A stretch of 64,000 nucleotides of DNA from Fallopia convolvulus (lineage: Eukaryota > Streptophyta > Magnoliopsida > Caryophyllales > Polygonaceae). The position numbers and the translations under genes were made by a program. Positions 34,652 to 47,267 of this stretch are shown here, piece after piece. Below the pieces are notes generated by a model. That model saw only the letters and a list, made by a program, of their open reading frames with translations, was not told the DNA's origin and ran no database searches. The stretch is taken from contig OZ024729.1 of assembly GCA_964016875.1 (NCBI GenBank), positions 20,356,494-20,420,493 on the forward strand, read 5' to 3'. Every line of letters begins with the position of its first letter. Position 1 is the first letter of the stretch.

Positions 34652-35573
34652 TTAATATAGAAAAATGCATTCGTTATAATGTTAGGGTTAAAGAAGTTGA
34701 AGTTCAGTGAAGACTGAAGAGCCGAACGATGGCCGTTGAAGTTCTCTCGTGCCCTCCTCTGCTCGGCGATCGGACGGGTCGGTGCGCCTCAGCCTGCTCC
34801 TCTACTCCCTCACGACTCACGAGTCGGGTCCGGCGCTCACCTGCTCACTAAGACGGGTCGGGTCCGGCGCTCACCTGCTCGCTCAAACGTCGTGCACTCG
34901 CGCCTGCTCCTCGACTCCCTCATGACTCACGAGTCACACCCGCCCTGGCTGCAACTGCAAGTCTGCAATCCGCCTTGCCTTGCTTCTAATTAAGGTCATT
35001 TCAACTCTTATCCTCAATTCCAATTTAATGTCTTTGAGCTTATTTAACCCCAATTAGAGTTTTAGAATTTGTGAAGCAAAAATACCACTCTACAAAGTGT
35101 TATGTAATGTTGGTTTCTTAGGTGCTGATGTCCCAGCTTATAGCAGAAATCAAAAGCCTATAGCAGAAGTCTACAACCCAATTAAGTTGCATGATATATT
35201 TAGAGTGGTATTAACAATCAAAAGCCTATTAGGTGTAAGAATTAGAGTTTAAGTTGCAAGAAATTCTAATTAGAGTTTAAGAATTTTACATTAACAATCA
35301 AAAGCCTATAGCAGAAATCTACCACCTAATTAGGTGTAGTAAAATGTTGTTGAAGCCTGAAGTGTTGATGTCCTAGCTTCTGAGCAAATTTTAGACCATT
35401 TAAAACTTTTGAGAACTTCTGTTCAACAAATTTTTTAACTTCTATTCAGCAAAGTAGTGTTGTGGTAAAATTTTAGAGCCTTAATTTTTTAACTTCTGTT
35501 ATGATTTATGAATTTAGAGTTTGATGTTCATGTTATTTAATTGTCCAGGAAATGAAGAGATTTTTTCTACCTA

Positions 35574-35927
35574 TTGGGGATTCACAAAATATATATTGTT
35601 GATGTGCTCTCAGATGATCGCTTTGTCAACCTTAAAGGTATTGGTGAGCCCTCAAGAAAATTGGTTCAGACAAAGAAGCACCGTGTCTATCATTTGGTAA
35701 ATCTTTTGGTGCGGTTAGCTTTGCTTTTACATGTTGCTACAGCTACTGCTGAAAGAGCTTTTTCTGTTATGAAGCTTATCAAAACTTCATTACGCAATCG
35801 GCTTGGAGATGAACTGATGAATGATTGTTTGATTACTTATATTGAGAAAGATGTAGTGCGTTGTATTGAAACTGAAGATATTATTGTACGATTTAAAGAT
35901 ATGGAAAATCGAAGAATGTCATTGTAA
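35574..35927 (+). pseudogene. hAT transposase C-terminal dimerisation fragment
   Basis: 117 codons containing LVRLALLLHVATATAERAFS, MKLIKTSLRNRLGDELMNDC and LITYIEKDV, the hATC dimerisation domain found at the end of hAT transposases, of the type paired with TTF zinc fingers. The zinc finger and the catalytic DDE/insertion domain are absent, so this copy cannot transpose by itself. The stop at 35927 is probably the original one; the ATG is incidental, as similarity appears to begin at the fragment's edge. Confidence 0.85.
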
Positions 35928-36171
35928 GAGACAAATTATTGCAATTTTTTTTATATTTTATTAAAAAGACAAAAAAAATTCCTGACTTCGCCAGGAATTT
36001 TGCTGTCATCAAAGAAATTTAGCCCCCGCTGAGAATTATTCCTGGCTACGCCACTGAATGCATTAGTTCCTTAATGGTGTTTATCATTATCAAAACTGGA
36101 GAATGCAATCGTTGTTCTAGTGTTATAGAACGTGAATTCCCAATATTGTTCCAACATTTTGGCTTGCAATT

Positions 36172-36729
36172 TTTTTATGGGGACTCTAACCCTAAGCCTG
36201 GTAAGAACAAAAGTTAAATGTCAAATATGATTGGAGCATTTCATAAGTCATTATTCTATGACACAGAAGATGAAAATTCTCTTCTTTTTTTCTCATCAAT
36301 TTACTATTTAGAACATTAAGTGATACTAGGCATGTTAGGAAGCATTTTGAAGTGGAGTTGGAGATTGAACGAAAAATGCTTTCAAAAATTCAGGTTGCAC
36401 CTAACCGAATGGCAAATGGTCATGGGATGGACTACTTAACAGCTGGATTAAAGCTCAAAGAAGGTTCATATCCATTATACATTTAACAACAATGACTTGC
36501 AAACTATGTACTTAGGACGACTATGCCATAATCTTTACAATTAATGTATTCATTTAAAAGCAGCTTACATTGAACAAGTAGAGTTTCAAGACCAAGAAAG
36601 TTCTAGTATCGTATTTGACACATTCAAATATGGATCCATCCACCAACAAAGAAAGAACGAGGTGCATAATTTGAGATTGCAATGACCGTGATAGGTAAAA
36701 ACTACTAGAATATAATTTTAATGCACATC
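36172..36729. other. Unassigned DNA between LTR block and copia LTR
   Basis: About 560 bp of AT-rich DNA. No coding, repeat structure or RNA gene is recognised. Confidence 0.4.
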
Positions 36730-37630
36730 TATTGGAACAATCGTTGTTCCATGGTTTCTCTTAGTTTTGATGATAACAAATTTAGTTGGTATAACTTGCT
36801 TCTACATGTAAGTGTTTCAGGAAAACAAGTACATTGTCATGAGTGACGGAACATTGTGAGGAACAATGAAGGGAATGAGTGACAGATTTAGGAAGCGCTT
36901 CTTAAAAGGACGTGACTTTCTATTAATAGCAAGATACTAGATCTTCTACGATCAATCTTCTACGAAGATACGACAGCTGTAGGCGGTTGCTTGAGAAGAT
37001 TAAAGAAGGATAAGATCAAACATACACGATCTTATCTAGGAAATCCGAGATTATTTGATTTTGGCAAGAATTGGGATGGTTGAGGATCCAAATCACAAAC
37101 AATACTTTCTCCTATTAGTGTGAGATTTGTTAAGTGGAAAATCTGCGTAATTAGGCAAGAATTACGTATGAGATTAGACTTGACGTTTCTTATAAATAGC
37201 TTTATAGCTAGGGTTAGAGTGTGGTTGATGAACGACGAACTTGAAGAGTGATCTTTTCAAGTGTACGAGTGTGTGGCTTTTTTCCGGTAAAGAATCCACA
37301 AGTGAGTGAGTACCCAGGTCAGTAGTTTACTTCCAATTAGGTTTACACTTAGGATTGTAGAAGTCTAGTTGGTTGAACTTTGGTTGGTGCCTTAGTTACC
37401 AAGGAACTTGGCTTGCCTTGTAATTGTTGTAATCGTTGAAACTTAATAAAAGTATTCTATTGAAAATCCTTTGAGAAGGAGTCCCAGGGGTAGAAGTTTT
37501 TTCTTTCTACGACTTGTTGGTCGCACAATAAGTTTTCCTCTCTAAATTATGTGTTCCTTATTGTTTATTTTCGCTGCCCAGGGAACATTGCTAGTTCCCT
37601 GACTTGTTACTAACGCTTCACGATCCAACA
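36730..37630 (+). repeat. 5' LTR of the copia element
   Basis: The right end GATCCAACA at 37630 is fixed by the PBS. The left end is placed at TATTGGAACAATCG (36730), assuming TG has mutated to TA; related TGTTGGAACAA starts occur on the minus strand at 36171. About 900 bp. Left limit uncertain. Confidence 0.6.
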
Positions 37631-37632
37631 AT

Positions 37633-37644
37633 TGGTAATAGAGC
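37633..37644 (+). other. Primer binding site, initiator tRNA-Met
   Basis: TGGTAATAGAGC, two mismatches from the usual TGGTATCAGAGC, two bases after the LTR end. Confidence 0.75.
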
Positions 37645-37683
37645 AGGTTTGCTCTAGATTGTGTGTCCGTGCCGTAATACAGA

Positions 37684-39203
37684 ATGAATGCCAACAACAA
37701 TCACAACGTCGGGATTGGAAACAACAAGCCTCCAATGCTTGTTGCTGGAGAGTATGACCACTAGAAGATCCTCTTTGTTACTTGGATCAAGAGCAATGAC
37801 TACCAAACCTAGAGGATGGAAATTATGTCATTCCTGCAAACAAAAAGAACAAAAAGTCTGAGTGGGGTCCAACTGAATGGACAGGAATGGAGAAGAATTT
37901 CAAGGCACAAATGCTCCTGAACAATGCCTTAGGTGCTGAAGATCTACTAAGGGTGGTGAACTGTAAAACTGCCAATGATGCATGGGAAGCCATTGAACAA
38001 ATGCATATTGGTAGCACAGATCTGAAGGAAAGCCACCAAAAGGAGGCTAAGAAGGAGTTCTATAACTTCATGATGAAAGATGGTGAAACCATTGGCACTT
38101 ACCAATCTCGGTTTGAGGCTTTGGTGAATCGCATTAATCATCTGGGTATCGAGAAATCTATCACACATTCTGAGAAGACTTCTGCGATCGTTGATGGTCT
38201 TGGTCCTCAGTACGTTGTTACTATAGGCTTACTTAGAGAAAATCCAATCACGAAGACTTGCAAGCTTCATGATATCTTTGGAAAGCTAACGGACTATGAG
38301 CGTTACGAGAAAGACAACAGTGGTGCTTCAGAAGCTCTAACAAGGGCATTGCTCTCAAGGTGGAGAAGGCCATTGAGAACATCACTGTTGAAAGGGAAGA
38401 TGACGAGTTAGAGAAGGACTCTGATAACCAAAGCAATGAGATCGTTCTACAGGAGAGGCAAGAAGCAAGGTGCCATGAAGGAAAAGGAACAAGTCAACTT
38501 CGATAAGAAGGAGATCAAAGATGTTACCTGCTTCAACTGTCAAGAAAAGGGTCACCATGCTAAGAGTTGTCCCAAAGGTAACGAGTCTAGGAACGATAAG
38601 AAGAAGGCCTACATCGTTGCATGGGATCTTGACTCAAATGATGAATCTGAATCGAAGATCTGTTCCATGAATCTGAAGACCGAAGATGTCGATCAAGAGG
38701 TAACTCCTGAACAATTTCTTGCTGGATTAGAAAATGATAAACAATCTGATCTTGTCATTCTTATTAAAAAGCTTTTTGAAGATAACTTAAAAATGCAAGA
38801 TGAAATAGAAGCTGCTGATGAGAAATGTCTTAATCTTGAAGAAAAATTATCAGAGTCAACTGTTACTAGTGTTGTTCCTTGTACTGAGTGTAAAGAATTA
38901 AATAAGATATTAAGGCTCTCACTGAAACCAATAACGAACTTAGAACCGATTTGCTTGTTTTCAAACTCAAAAAGGAAGAACTGGAAAATGAACTCGACAA
39001 AAGAACTCGTGTTGTGTTTAATCCAACTAAGTTTGTTATTGGTTATGGTAAAGATAAATAAATCTGAATATCCTCCAAATGACCTTAGCTTTGAAGAAAA
39101 GATGGAAATCAAAGCTAGGGAACTTCAATCTGTTAGAGATAAAGTTACTTATCTAGAGGGACGGGTTGATATCCTTGAGAGTGGGCTAAATGAAAACTCA
39201 TAG
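37684..39203 (+). pseudogene. Copia gag
   Basis: The ATG at 37684 lies 40 bp after the PBS. Stops at 37762 and 37810 both replace an expected Trp. The gag core runs over 37887-38330 with NCKTANDAWEAIEQMH, FYNFMMKDGETIGTYQSRFE and IVDGLGPQYV. The first zinc knuckle CFNCQEKGHHAKSC is at 38529-38570. An acidic, Glu-rich coiled-coil-like tail follows to 39203. Frameshifts occur near 38340-38440. It would form the particle core; it is not functional as read. Confidence 0.88.
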
Positions 39204-39811
39204 TGGTATTCTGGTAAAACGGCTCATAAGATATACCTAAAACAGTCTCAAGGGAACCAACACAAAGTTCCTTCCAAAGAACGTGCGAAGGAACGAACCC
39301 TCTAGAAACCACATCCTAAGCGCTATCTTGGCGAATATTACAGGGTGTGCTATCACTGTGGTAAGGGAGGTCATATCCAAAAGGATTGTAAGGTTAGATT
39401 AGAAGTACCTAAAAAAAGGTTCAAAAACAGAACACAAGGAACAACAAGAAATAGTGGTCTGGTAAGAAAAATCAAGGGTATGACAAATCTCATCAGAATA
39501 AGAAGAAACCAGCTCACAATAGTAACAAGAAGCAAGATTCTAAAACTAATAAAGGGAAAACCCATGTTGATCCCTCAAACATTGCTTCTAGTTCGAAGAG
39601 TCCACAAAAAGCTACTTTAGTTCAATCTCAAATATATCATTCTGTGTGCTCTGCTAACTGACCCGGGAAGGCTAAGCAGGTCTGGATCGTTAAAACGTGA
39701 TTTCTTTCTTGCAGGTTGAAGTGAGGGGGAACATCCGCTGGATCCTTGACAGCGGGTGTTCATGTCACATGACAGGGAACGAGAGTATTCTGTCCTCACT
39801 TCAGAGCAATG
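39204..39811 (+). pseudogene. Copia second zinc knuckle and protease start
   Basis: A second CCHC knuckle, CYHCGKGGHIQKDC, is at about 39349-39390. A basic, Asn/Lys-rich segment follows, then the protease active-site stretch with WILDSGCSCHMTGN at about 39739-39780 (Asp-Ser-Gly). The frame is cut at 39811 by E3 (TSD CAATG at 39807-39811) and continues at 53158. Frameshifts are present between the knuckle and protease. Confidence 0.82.
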
Positions 39812-41284
39812 TGATGTTCATGTTTTTAGTATAGTTTTTGGGATTTTTTCTTAGTTGTTTAGCTTAGTTTAGTTGAGTTTTAGTGTTTGTTTTGTGTGTT
39901 TTAGGATAAGTTTACATATTTTATGAAAAGTATGGAAGCTACTCCATTTTCGTGTTTTTTGTAGGTTTTTGAAGCAAAAAGGAGCATTCTGATGGAGTTG
40001 AGATCAAGGGAGGTTTATGGTGGAGCATGTGGAAGAGAAGAGAAGAAGAAGACGTTTTGACGAATCCAAAAGGAGCTATGCAAAATGTAAAAAAAAAAAA
40101 GAATCAAGACACAGACCCCGATACCGACCTGTGAGGGTCGGTACCGAGCTGTGCAACAGAGTTTAGTTGGAGAGATTAGCAAGAGTCCTACCGACCATGT
40201 GCAGGTCAACACCGAGGTGTCCTGTGTCGGTAGGCGGCGCCGACTTTCAGATTTTATATCTTTTATCTCGCAATCTTTTTAGTTAGGAAAGTTTTATCTT
40301 TTAGGAATCTTGTTAGATAGTTTTTCTTAGTATAAATACCCTGTTTTAAGTCTAGTTTTAGGGGGATTTTTTGTGGATTCTTTTTCGGACGATTGGAGGG
40401 AGAGACGAAGAGAGAGAGGGACGACTGAACTTGACTCTGTTTTCTCTGTCGACTCTGTTTTCTCTGTTTTTGAGTTTGACATTGTGTTTGAAGACGAGTT
40501 TCGATTATAATTCAAGTAAGCCTTTGTTTGTTTCCAATCAATGTTCTCTTTCAATTTAGTTGTTTGTTTTGTTTCGATCATGAGTGAGTAGTTATCTTTT
40601 CTAGGGTCGGGGTTGAAAACCCGACATAGTTATGCATGATTGAATATGTGATGAATGTTTGATTGCCTTCTATCCTTTATCTACTTGTTTTGTGCTTATA
40701 CTTAGACGAAAGTCGAAGTAATTCGAGTTTATTGCTTGATCGAAAGAGAAAGTTGTAACCTTGAATGTTGATATTGTTCGATAACGAAAGTTTCGAGCTT
40801 TGGATCAACAATAAGTAGAGAGTGAATTGATTTGTGAAAATTGATTGATTTGCTTGCTTGAATCAACGAAAGTTGATAGCTTTATCCTTAAGGCATGTTA
40901 TTTATCCTTCACACTTTTTCGTATGCATGATTATGTCGTGGTAAACCCTTATCCTAGATTTTTCTCCATTTGAATTACATTCGATTTTACTATGTTCAGA
41001 CTCGTTACCGAGGGGTACAGGTCGGTACCGAGCCTTCTGTTTGTGTGTGTTAAGTTGCTTTGTTCGTGTCGAAACCCAGCATCGTTACCGACCCTGACAA
41101 GGTCGGTACCGAGGTTGTCGTAGCCTTGTTTTTACTGTTGTTTCTGTTTTACTTTGTTTTTGTATTTTCTTGTTTTTTAGATAGTAATCAAACAAAACTT
41201 GCTTCCTGTGGACGATCATGACCTCCCTATACACTGCGGGATCTTGACTACAAATTTATTTGTTGTCGGGAAACCCTCTCAACA
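39812..41284 (+). repeat. E3 5' LTR
   Basis: 1473 bp. Palindrome clusters lie at 40118-40245 (upstream of the TATA box), 41007-41035 and 41087-41116 (U5). Compared with the 3' LTR it keeps a 20-bp piece at about 40134-40153 that is lost there between two CTGTG copies. Confidence 0.93.
40331..40338 (+). promoter_or_regulatory. TATA box of E3 5' LTR
   Basis: TATAAATA in CTTAGTATAAATACCC. The 3' LTR has lost one base here (TATAATACC near 52201). It lies about 90 bp after the palindrome cluster, a layout like that of E2. Confidence 0.7.
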
Positions 41285-41287
41285 AAT

Positions 41288-41305
41288 TGGCGTCGTTTCC
41301 GGGGA
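41288..41305 (+). other. E3 primer binding site, tRNA-Asp
   Basis: TGGCGTCGTTTCCGGGGA, three bases after the LTR end; two mismatches from the tRNA-Asp complement seen at 2192-2209. Shows what E2 has lost at the equivalent place. Confidence 0.88.
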
Positions 41306-41402
41306 AGCAATAGTGCTTGTTTGATTACTCGTGGGTTTGGGAGTAGCCCGACCCCGTTTTTATTTCTAATTTGTTTTTATTTTTGTTTGTTTTCTCATCT
41401 TA

Positions 41403-43467
41403 TGCCAGCAGGGCGACGCCGGCTTGAATTTTATCACACTGATTATTATTCTGAACCTGAACACGTCCTTCATTTCAGAAGACGAGAAATTCAAGCCATG
41501 ACCATGACAGCTGAAGAGATAGCACAACAGATGGCTGCACTCCAAAGGCAGCTCGAAGCCACACAACTGGAAAAAACCACTCTACAGGAACAACTCAATG
41601 CATATCCAAGGAATGCTAAACAATATATGCATCCAGAACTGAGGGTGCCAGAGTCTGCAATTGTGCTTCCGGAGATAGAGAAGAATTTTGAGATTAAGTC
41701 TCAATTCATATCCTTAATAAAACGGGCTCAGTTTGAAGGGAAACTAACTGAGTGCCCTATGGAACATATTAAAATTTTCTTGATTTATGTGACACTATTG
41801 ATGCTGAAGGTGTCTCTTTAGAATATGTTCTGTTAAAAGCTTTCAGGTGGTCTCTTACAGGAAAGGCCCTAAGCTAGTTAGAGAGCTTACCTCCTAAGTC
41901 TATCAGGACTTGGAAGGCTTTGTATGATCAATTTTTAACAAAGTTCTTTCCTCCTGCTAAGACAATGGAGTTAAGAAAATGTATCACCTCCTACCACCAG
42001 TTGCCTAAAAAGACCTTTGTGGAGACATGGGAGAGATTCAAGGAAATGCCTAGACAGTGCCCTACCCATGGGCAACCACCATATGTGCTCCAAGAAATCT
42101 TCTTTCAAGGGATTGACGCTGACACAAAGAACCGCATCAACATGCACACTGCTTGCGGTTTTATTGAGATGGATCCCACTACTGCATGGGAGTTGCTGGA
42201 CAAATTGACCAATTACGACGCCATGTATGTGACCCAGCAGACATCCCAGCCTAAAAAACGTCTCTGCATTCCCAATAAAGATGAAGTTGATCCTGAAGTC
42301 AAACATGAATTTTTACAGGATGAGATCAACCGTCTGAAGAAACAGGTAAGTTTTTTGAAAACCTCTCAACCTTGTCAAGAATGCGGCTCTCAAGGCCATA
42401 GTACTTCTGCTTGCACTAACATTGAACAAGTTAGAGCCACTGAGACATATGCTGAGATGAATTATATGAGAGGGCAATACAGAAACCCGCCTAATAATTA
42501 TGAAAGGCCAAACAATTATCCTAGTTGGGGAGGTTACAATCAAAGTCACAATCAAGGACCTCCACCACAAGATAGGAAGGCTCCTCCTTATAGACCATCA
42601 GGATATATAGAGGTACCTCCATGGGTACAAGAGCTACAAGAGGGCATCAATAGCAAAATTGATGGAGTCCAAGCCAACCTTAATAGTCGATTGAATGGTC
42701 TTGAAAGATGGAAGAAGAGCATTGACTCCCAACTTGGAAACCTAGCTGCACAAATTTCGAGACCGCAAGGGCAACTCCCGGGCCGCCCCGATGAGAACCC
42801 AAGAGGACAAATAGCAGCCTTACACCTCAGGAGTGGAAAGACGCTACCAGGCCGTGCTAAGGCCAAGGAGAAAGACCCCGGTACCGAAGAAGATGCCCCG
42901 GCCAAGATCGATAACGCTCCAAAAAGGGTCGTTACCGAGCCTAAAACCCTCGGTACCGATGCTCCAAATCTCGTTACTGACCCCAATCCAGGTAAGTGCT
43001 CGACACCGAACCACTCCCTTAGTCCTAGGCTCGATATCGACCCCACCAGGGTCGGTACCGAACCTTCTGCAGCACCAATCGACCCCATTATCGATTCGGT
43101 AGCGCCACCTCTCGAGCCCCCTTTGGTTCCGAGATTGGTGAATTCTCTCCGCTTCCCTACTAAGAAGTCTAAGGACTCAACTGAAGGGAAGTTCAAGCGT
43201 TTCGTTAAGATTCTTCAGGGCTTAAATATTTCTATACCATTCGCTGAGGCCGTAAGCGAAATGCGAGCTTACACCAAATTCTTGAAAGACATTCTTAGCA
43301 GGAAAAGGTCGATGTCCGAGCTGACAAATGAGGTCCGATGTCTAGAGCTCCCAGAAAATCTAGGGGACCTAGGAAAATTTGCAATCACCATTGGCATAGG
43401 CACCCACAAATTCAAAGCTTTATGTGATTTAGGTGCCAGTGCAAGTCTCCTACCATTGTCGATTTGA
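41403..43467 (+). pseudogene. E3 gag and start of protease
   Basis: Likely start MPAGRRRLEFYHTDYYSEPE at 41403, colinear with the E2 start; an in-frame ATG at 41321 is less likely. A one-base deletion near 41780 and a TAG at 41878 (Trp in E2) break the gag core. From 41920 the frame is open: KFFPPAKTMELRKCITSYHQ, zinc knuckle CQECGSQGHSTSAC (about 42373-42415), a Gln/Pro-rich tail and protease start LCDLGASASLLPLSI. A TGA at 43465 replaces the Trp present in E2. The tail between knuckle and protease (42879-43090) is made of palindrome copies read as GTE/VTDP-like peptides. Confidence 0.88.
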
Positions 43468-44163
43468 TCCAAAGCCAACATGGGACCATTGGAGCCAATC
43501 AACATGCGGTTGTACATGACAGATGGATCATGCATCAAGCCAACAGGAGTTGTGGACGATTTTCTGGTACAAGTGGTCAAATTCTTTGTTCCCAATGATT
43601 TTATAGTCATGGAAATGCCCGAAGATCCGGTGGTGCCTATCATCTTAGGGAGACCATTCCTTGCCACAGTCGGTACCATAATTGACATTAGGAGGGGACT
43701 CCTAACTTTCGAAATTGGGGATGAGGTAGTGGAATTTCGGTTCAACCCTACAATGAAGGAGACAAACGAAGCCAAAGTTATAATGCTCTACACCCACAAC
43801 GATTTTATTGAATGTGGGGATCTTATCGGAAGGCTTATGGCAAATGATACATTCTCAGGTCGAAGAGGGGCCGAGATAGTTCCTGCAGTCTCGGTACCGA
43901 GCATCTCTACCTCGGTACCGAGTCTCCTGGCAGACAAAGACAACTCGGTACCGACCCCCTCTGCATCGGTACCGAGCCTTTCGACCGAGGATGAAGAGAT
44001 CTCGGCATTTGATTACCTTGAAGAAGTCTTGAAGAAGGAGCCCGACGAGCCCATTCTTATTCCGGTTGAGCCTTCCCCAACGCTCAGCCCCTTCCAGACT
44101 CCCTCAGGTTTGGATTTCTTGGTTCTAACTCTACTTTTCCAATCATCATCAATGTTAAACTAA
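43468..44163 (+). pseudogene. E3 protease end and protease-RT linker
   Basis: In frame with gag. The protease C-terminal half has VEMPEDPVV-type and IILGRPFLATVG segments. After about 130 residues comes a linker with five GGTACC palindromes at 43885-43990, read as SVPSIS/SVPSLL repeats. Frame lost near 44125. The E2 linker carries its own palindrome at the matching place. Confidence 0.85.
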
Positions 44164-45688
44164 AAGATGAGGAAGTAGAGAAGCTTCTTTTTGTGCTTAG
44201 GACATATAGAAAGGCCATAGGCTATTCCCTGGATGATATAACCGGCATATCCCCTCACTTTGCATGCATCAGATTTACATGGAGGATAATCATAAACCCA
44301 CCATAGAGCATCAACGTAGGTTAAACCCTAATATGAAAGAGGTGGTTAAAAAGGAAATCATTAAACTACTTGATGTTGGGATCATATTTCCTATATCGGA
44401 CAGCCAATGGGTTAGTCCGGTCCATGTAGTCCCTAAAACGGGGGAATGACCGTTATTGAAAATGAAAAGGGAGAGCTAATCCCTACTAGGACCACAACTA
44501 GTTGGAGGATGTGCATTGATTATAGGAAGCTCAATAGTGCTACTAGGAAAGATCATTTCCGCTTCCTTTTATTGATCAAGTGTTGGAACGCTTAGCCCAG
44601 CATGATTATTTCTGTTATTTAGACGGCTATAGCGGGTTTTGGAAGATTCCCATTCATCTTGATGATCAGGAGAAGACAACCTTTACATGTCCCTATGGGA
44701 CTTTTGCATATAGGAGAATGCCATTTGGGCTTTGTAATGCCCCTTCCACCTTCCAAAGGTGCATGATGGCTATTTTTTCTGACATGATAGAGGACATTGT
44801 AGAGGTCTTTATGGATGATTTTTCTGTGTATGGTTCTTCCTTTGATACTTGTCTTGCTAATCTTGCATGTGTACTTAAAAGATGTGAAGAAACCAACCTT
44901 GTACTTAATTGGGAAAAATGTCATTTTATGGTTCAAAAGGGAATTATACTAGGACACCTCGTCTCAAAAAGAGGGATAGAAGTAGACAAAGCTAAAATTG
45001 AGCTTATTGAAAAACTACCTCCTCCCTCTTCTGTCAAAGACGTTAGGAGTTTTCTACGTCATGCTGGCTTCTATAGACGTTTTATCCAAGATTTTTCTAA
45101 GATATCTAACCATTGACTAACCTACTGATGAAATATGTAGTGTTTGAGTTGTCTCCAGATTGTCTTGAAGCGTTTTACAAGTTAAGAGAAGCCCTTGTTT
45201 CCGCACCTATCATGCAGTCCTCAAATTGGACCCTGCCCTTTGAGATTATGTGCGACGCCAGTGATTATGTTGTTGGCGCAGTACTAGGACAACAGAAGGA
45301 CAAAAAGCTCCATGCCATCTACTATGCGAGTAAGACGCTTGATGAGGCACAGAGTAAGTATACTATGACGGAGAAGGAATTCCTCGCCGTAGTATTTGCT
45401 TTCGAAAAATTCCGTTCCTATCTTGTTGGTTCAAAAGTGGCAGTTTATAATTATCATGGGGTTGTTAGATATCTAATGGCCAAAAAGGATGCAAGCCTAG
45501 GCTACTCCGTTGGATGCTCTTATTGCAGGAATTTGATCATGAGATCACAGATAAAAAAAGGAGCAGAAAACATGGTGGCGGATCACTTATCTAGGTTGCC
45601 AGTTGAACACATTACCGAATCCAACAATGCAGTGCTAATCAACGACTCCAGACCGGACGAAAACTTGATGGCTCGTTACCGACCCTAA
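44164..45688 (+). pseudogene. E3 reverse transcriptase and RNase H
   Basis: Pieces in three frames: HQRRLNPNMKEVVKKE (about 44310), WVSPVHVVPKTG, then after frameshifts near 44440 and 44560 the YFCYLDGYSGFW block, [16 protein letters not shown], catalytic FMDDFSVYG (about 44810), and after a shift near 45110 the RNase H with FEIMCDASDYVVGAVLGQ and [17 protein letters not shown] Tyr replaces Asp in the usual TDHA motif (YNYHGVVRYL). A further shift lies near 45500. Ends at TAA 45686 inside a palindrome cluster (45667-45875). Confidence 0.88.
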
Positions 45689-46028
45689 AGGGGTCGGTAC
45701 CGAGCCATCACCGAAGCTGGAGGGCGTCGATCACATCGGCACCGAATCAGGGCACATCGATACCATAACCAAAGAGCTCGATACCGAGCCGCAAGAGGTC
45801 GTTACCGATGGGAATGTAGAAGCTTCAGGGTCGATACCGACCCAACCAGACTCAGTAACGACCCAGCTAGGTACATTTTCTCAACCTAAACTCATTGCTT
45901 TTAGTTTAATTCCTTCTTCATCTCTTGCTTCTACTTCTTTTCATTCAACTCATGCTATTAAAGGGTCAAAAGTCCCTTGGTTTGCGGATTTTGCTAACTA
46001 CATTGTAGGAGGCGTAATTCCCGAGGGA

Positions 46029-47267
46029 TTGACACCGCAAAAGGAAAAGAAGTTCCTCCATGATGTTAAACAGTACTATTGGGATGATCCTTACTTGTTC
46101 AAGCAAGGAAGTGATCACCTCTTTAGGCGATGTATCCTAGAAGAAGAGATAGAGAGTGTGATCTGTCAATGTCACACACTTCCTACCGGTGGCCATGCAA
46201 AAGGATTCAAAACCACGGTGAAGATTCTTCAAAGTGGTCTCTATTGGCTAACTATTTTCAGGGACGTACAGGATTTTGTGACAGCATGTGATGAATGCCA
46301 ACGCTCTGGCAACATCACTTGGAGACATGAGAACCCGTTGACAGGGATACTAGAGGTCGAATTATTCGACGTGTGGGGCATAGACTTTATGGGACCTTTC
46401 CCTTCATCAGGCCCCTACAAGTATATCCTGGTAGCGGTTGATTACGTCTCTAAGTGGGTGGAGGCTGTTGCTACAAGGACCAATGATGCTAAAACCCTGG
46501 AAAAGTTTATTAAGACTAACATTTTTCCCAGGTTTGGCGTACCGAGAGTCCTCATTAGCGATGGTGGATCACATTTCATATAGCGGAGTTTTGAAGCACT
46601 TCTGGCTAAGTATGGGGTATCACATCGGGTGGCAACACCAAATCATCCCCAAACTAGTGGCCAAGTAGAAGTTTCAAACAGGCAAATCAAGAGCATCCTA
46701 GAAAAGATGGTTTCCCGCTCAAGGAAGGATTGGTCATCTAAGCTGGATGACGCTCTATGGGCTTATAGGATGGCGTACAAGACACCCCTATGCACCACTC
46801 CCTACAATCTAGTGTATAGCAAGGCGTGCCATTTGCCAGTCGAGATGGAGCACAAGGCGTTATGGGCTCTCAAAGAGTTCAATATGGACCTCGATGCGGC
46901 CGGAGCAAAAAGATTCATGGATTTGAAGGCACTAGAGGAGTTGAGGCTAACGGCGTACGAAAATGCTGAGATCTACAAAGAGCGTACAAAGCAATGGCAT
47001 GACCGGAAATTGGTGCCCAAAACTTATGAAGTTGGTGACAAGGTACTTCTTTTTAATTCTAGACTCCGTTTGTTTCCAGGGAAGCTAAGGTCAAGATGGA
47101 GTGGGCCATTCGTGTTCCCACCACATATATCCTCATGAGCAATGGATCTAGTAGATAACAATGGAGCCATCTTCAAAGTCAATGGACACAGATTGAAGAA
47201 GTTCTATAAGCAAGTCAACCCGGAAGAAGAGATTAGAGCCACTTGGGCTCTAACATCTTCGGATTAA
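46029..47267 (+). pseudogene. E3 integrase
   Basis: HHCC region from [14 protein letters not shown] to ACDECQRSG (about 46170-46310). DDE core: [19 protein letters not shown] and [14 protein letters not shown] (Glu at about 46668). A TAG at 46581 replaces Glu of E2 between the second Asp and the Glu. C-terminal [21 protein letters not shown] is followed by a frameshift near 47115; the homologous end is at TAA 47265-47267. All catalytic residues remain visible. Confidence 0.9.

Larger units (their letters stand above)
31833..36056 (+). mobile_element. hAT DNA transposon, non-autonomous, TSD AATGCATT
   Basis: The left terminus CAGGGGCGGA and right terminus (reverse complement CAGTGGCGTAGCC) are imperfect terminal inverted repeats. 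An 8-bp TSD AATGCATT is perfect at 31825-31832 and 36057-36064. The right part encodes the hAT dimerisation region of a transposase. A 2752-bp solo LTR sits 67 bp inside the left end; without it the element is about 1.47 kb. GC-rich DNA at 34725-34990 looks like an untranslated 5' region. Most of the transposase is missing. Confidence 0.9.
31300..36171 (-). repeat. LTR-like sequence split by the hAT element
   Basis: Outside the hAT element, 31300-31832 and 36065-36171 form one block of about 640 bp. On the minus strand it starts TGTTGGAACAATATTGGG, contains a TATA box (CTCTATAAATACAAATG, near 31500) and repeats the phrase GGGAAC. The start resembles that of the copia LTR at 36730. It is probably a copia LTR; its far boundary near 31300 is uncertain. 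Confidence 0.5.
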
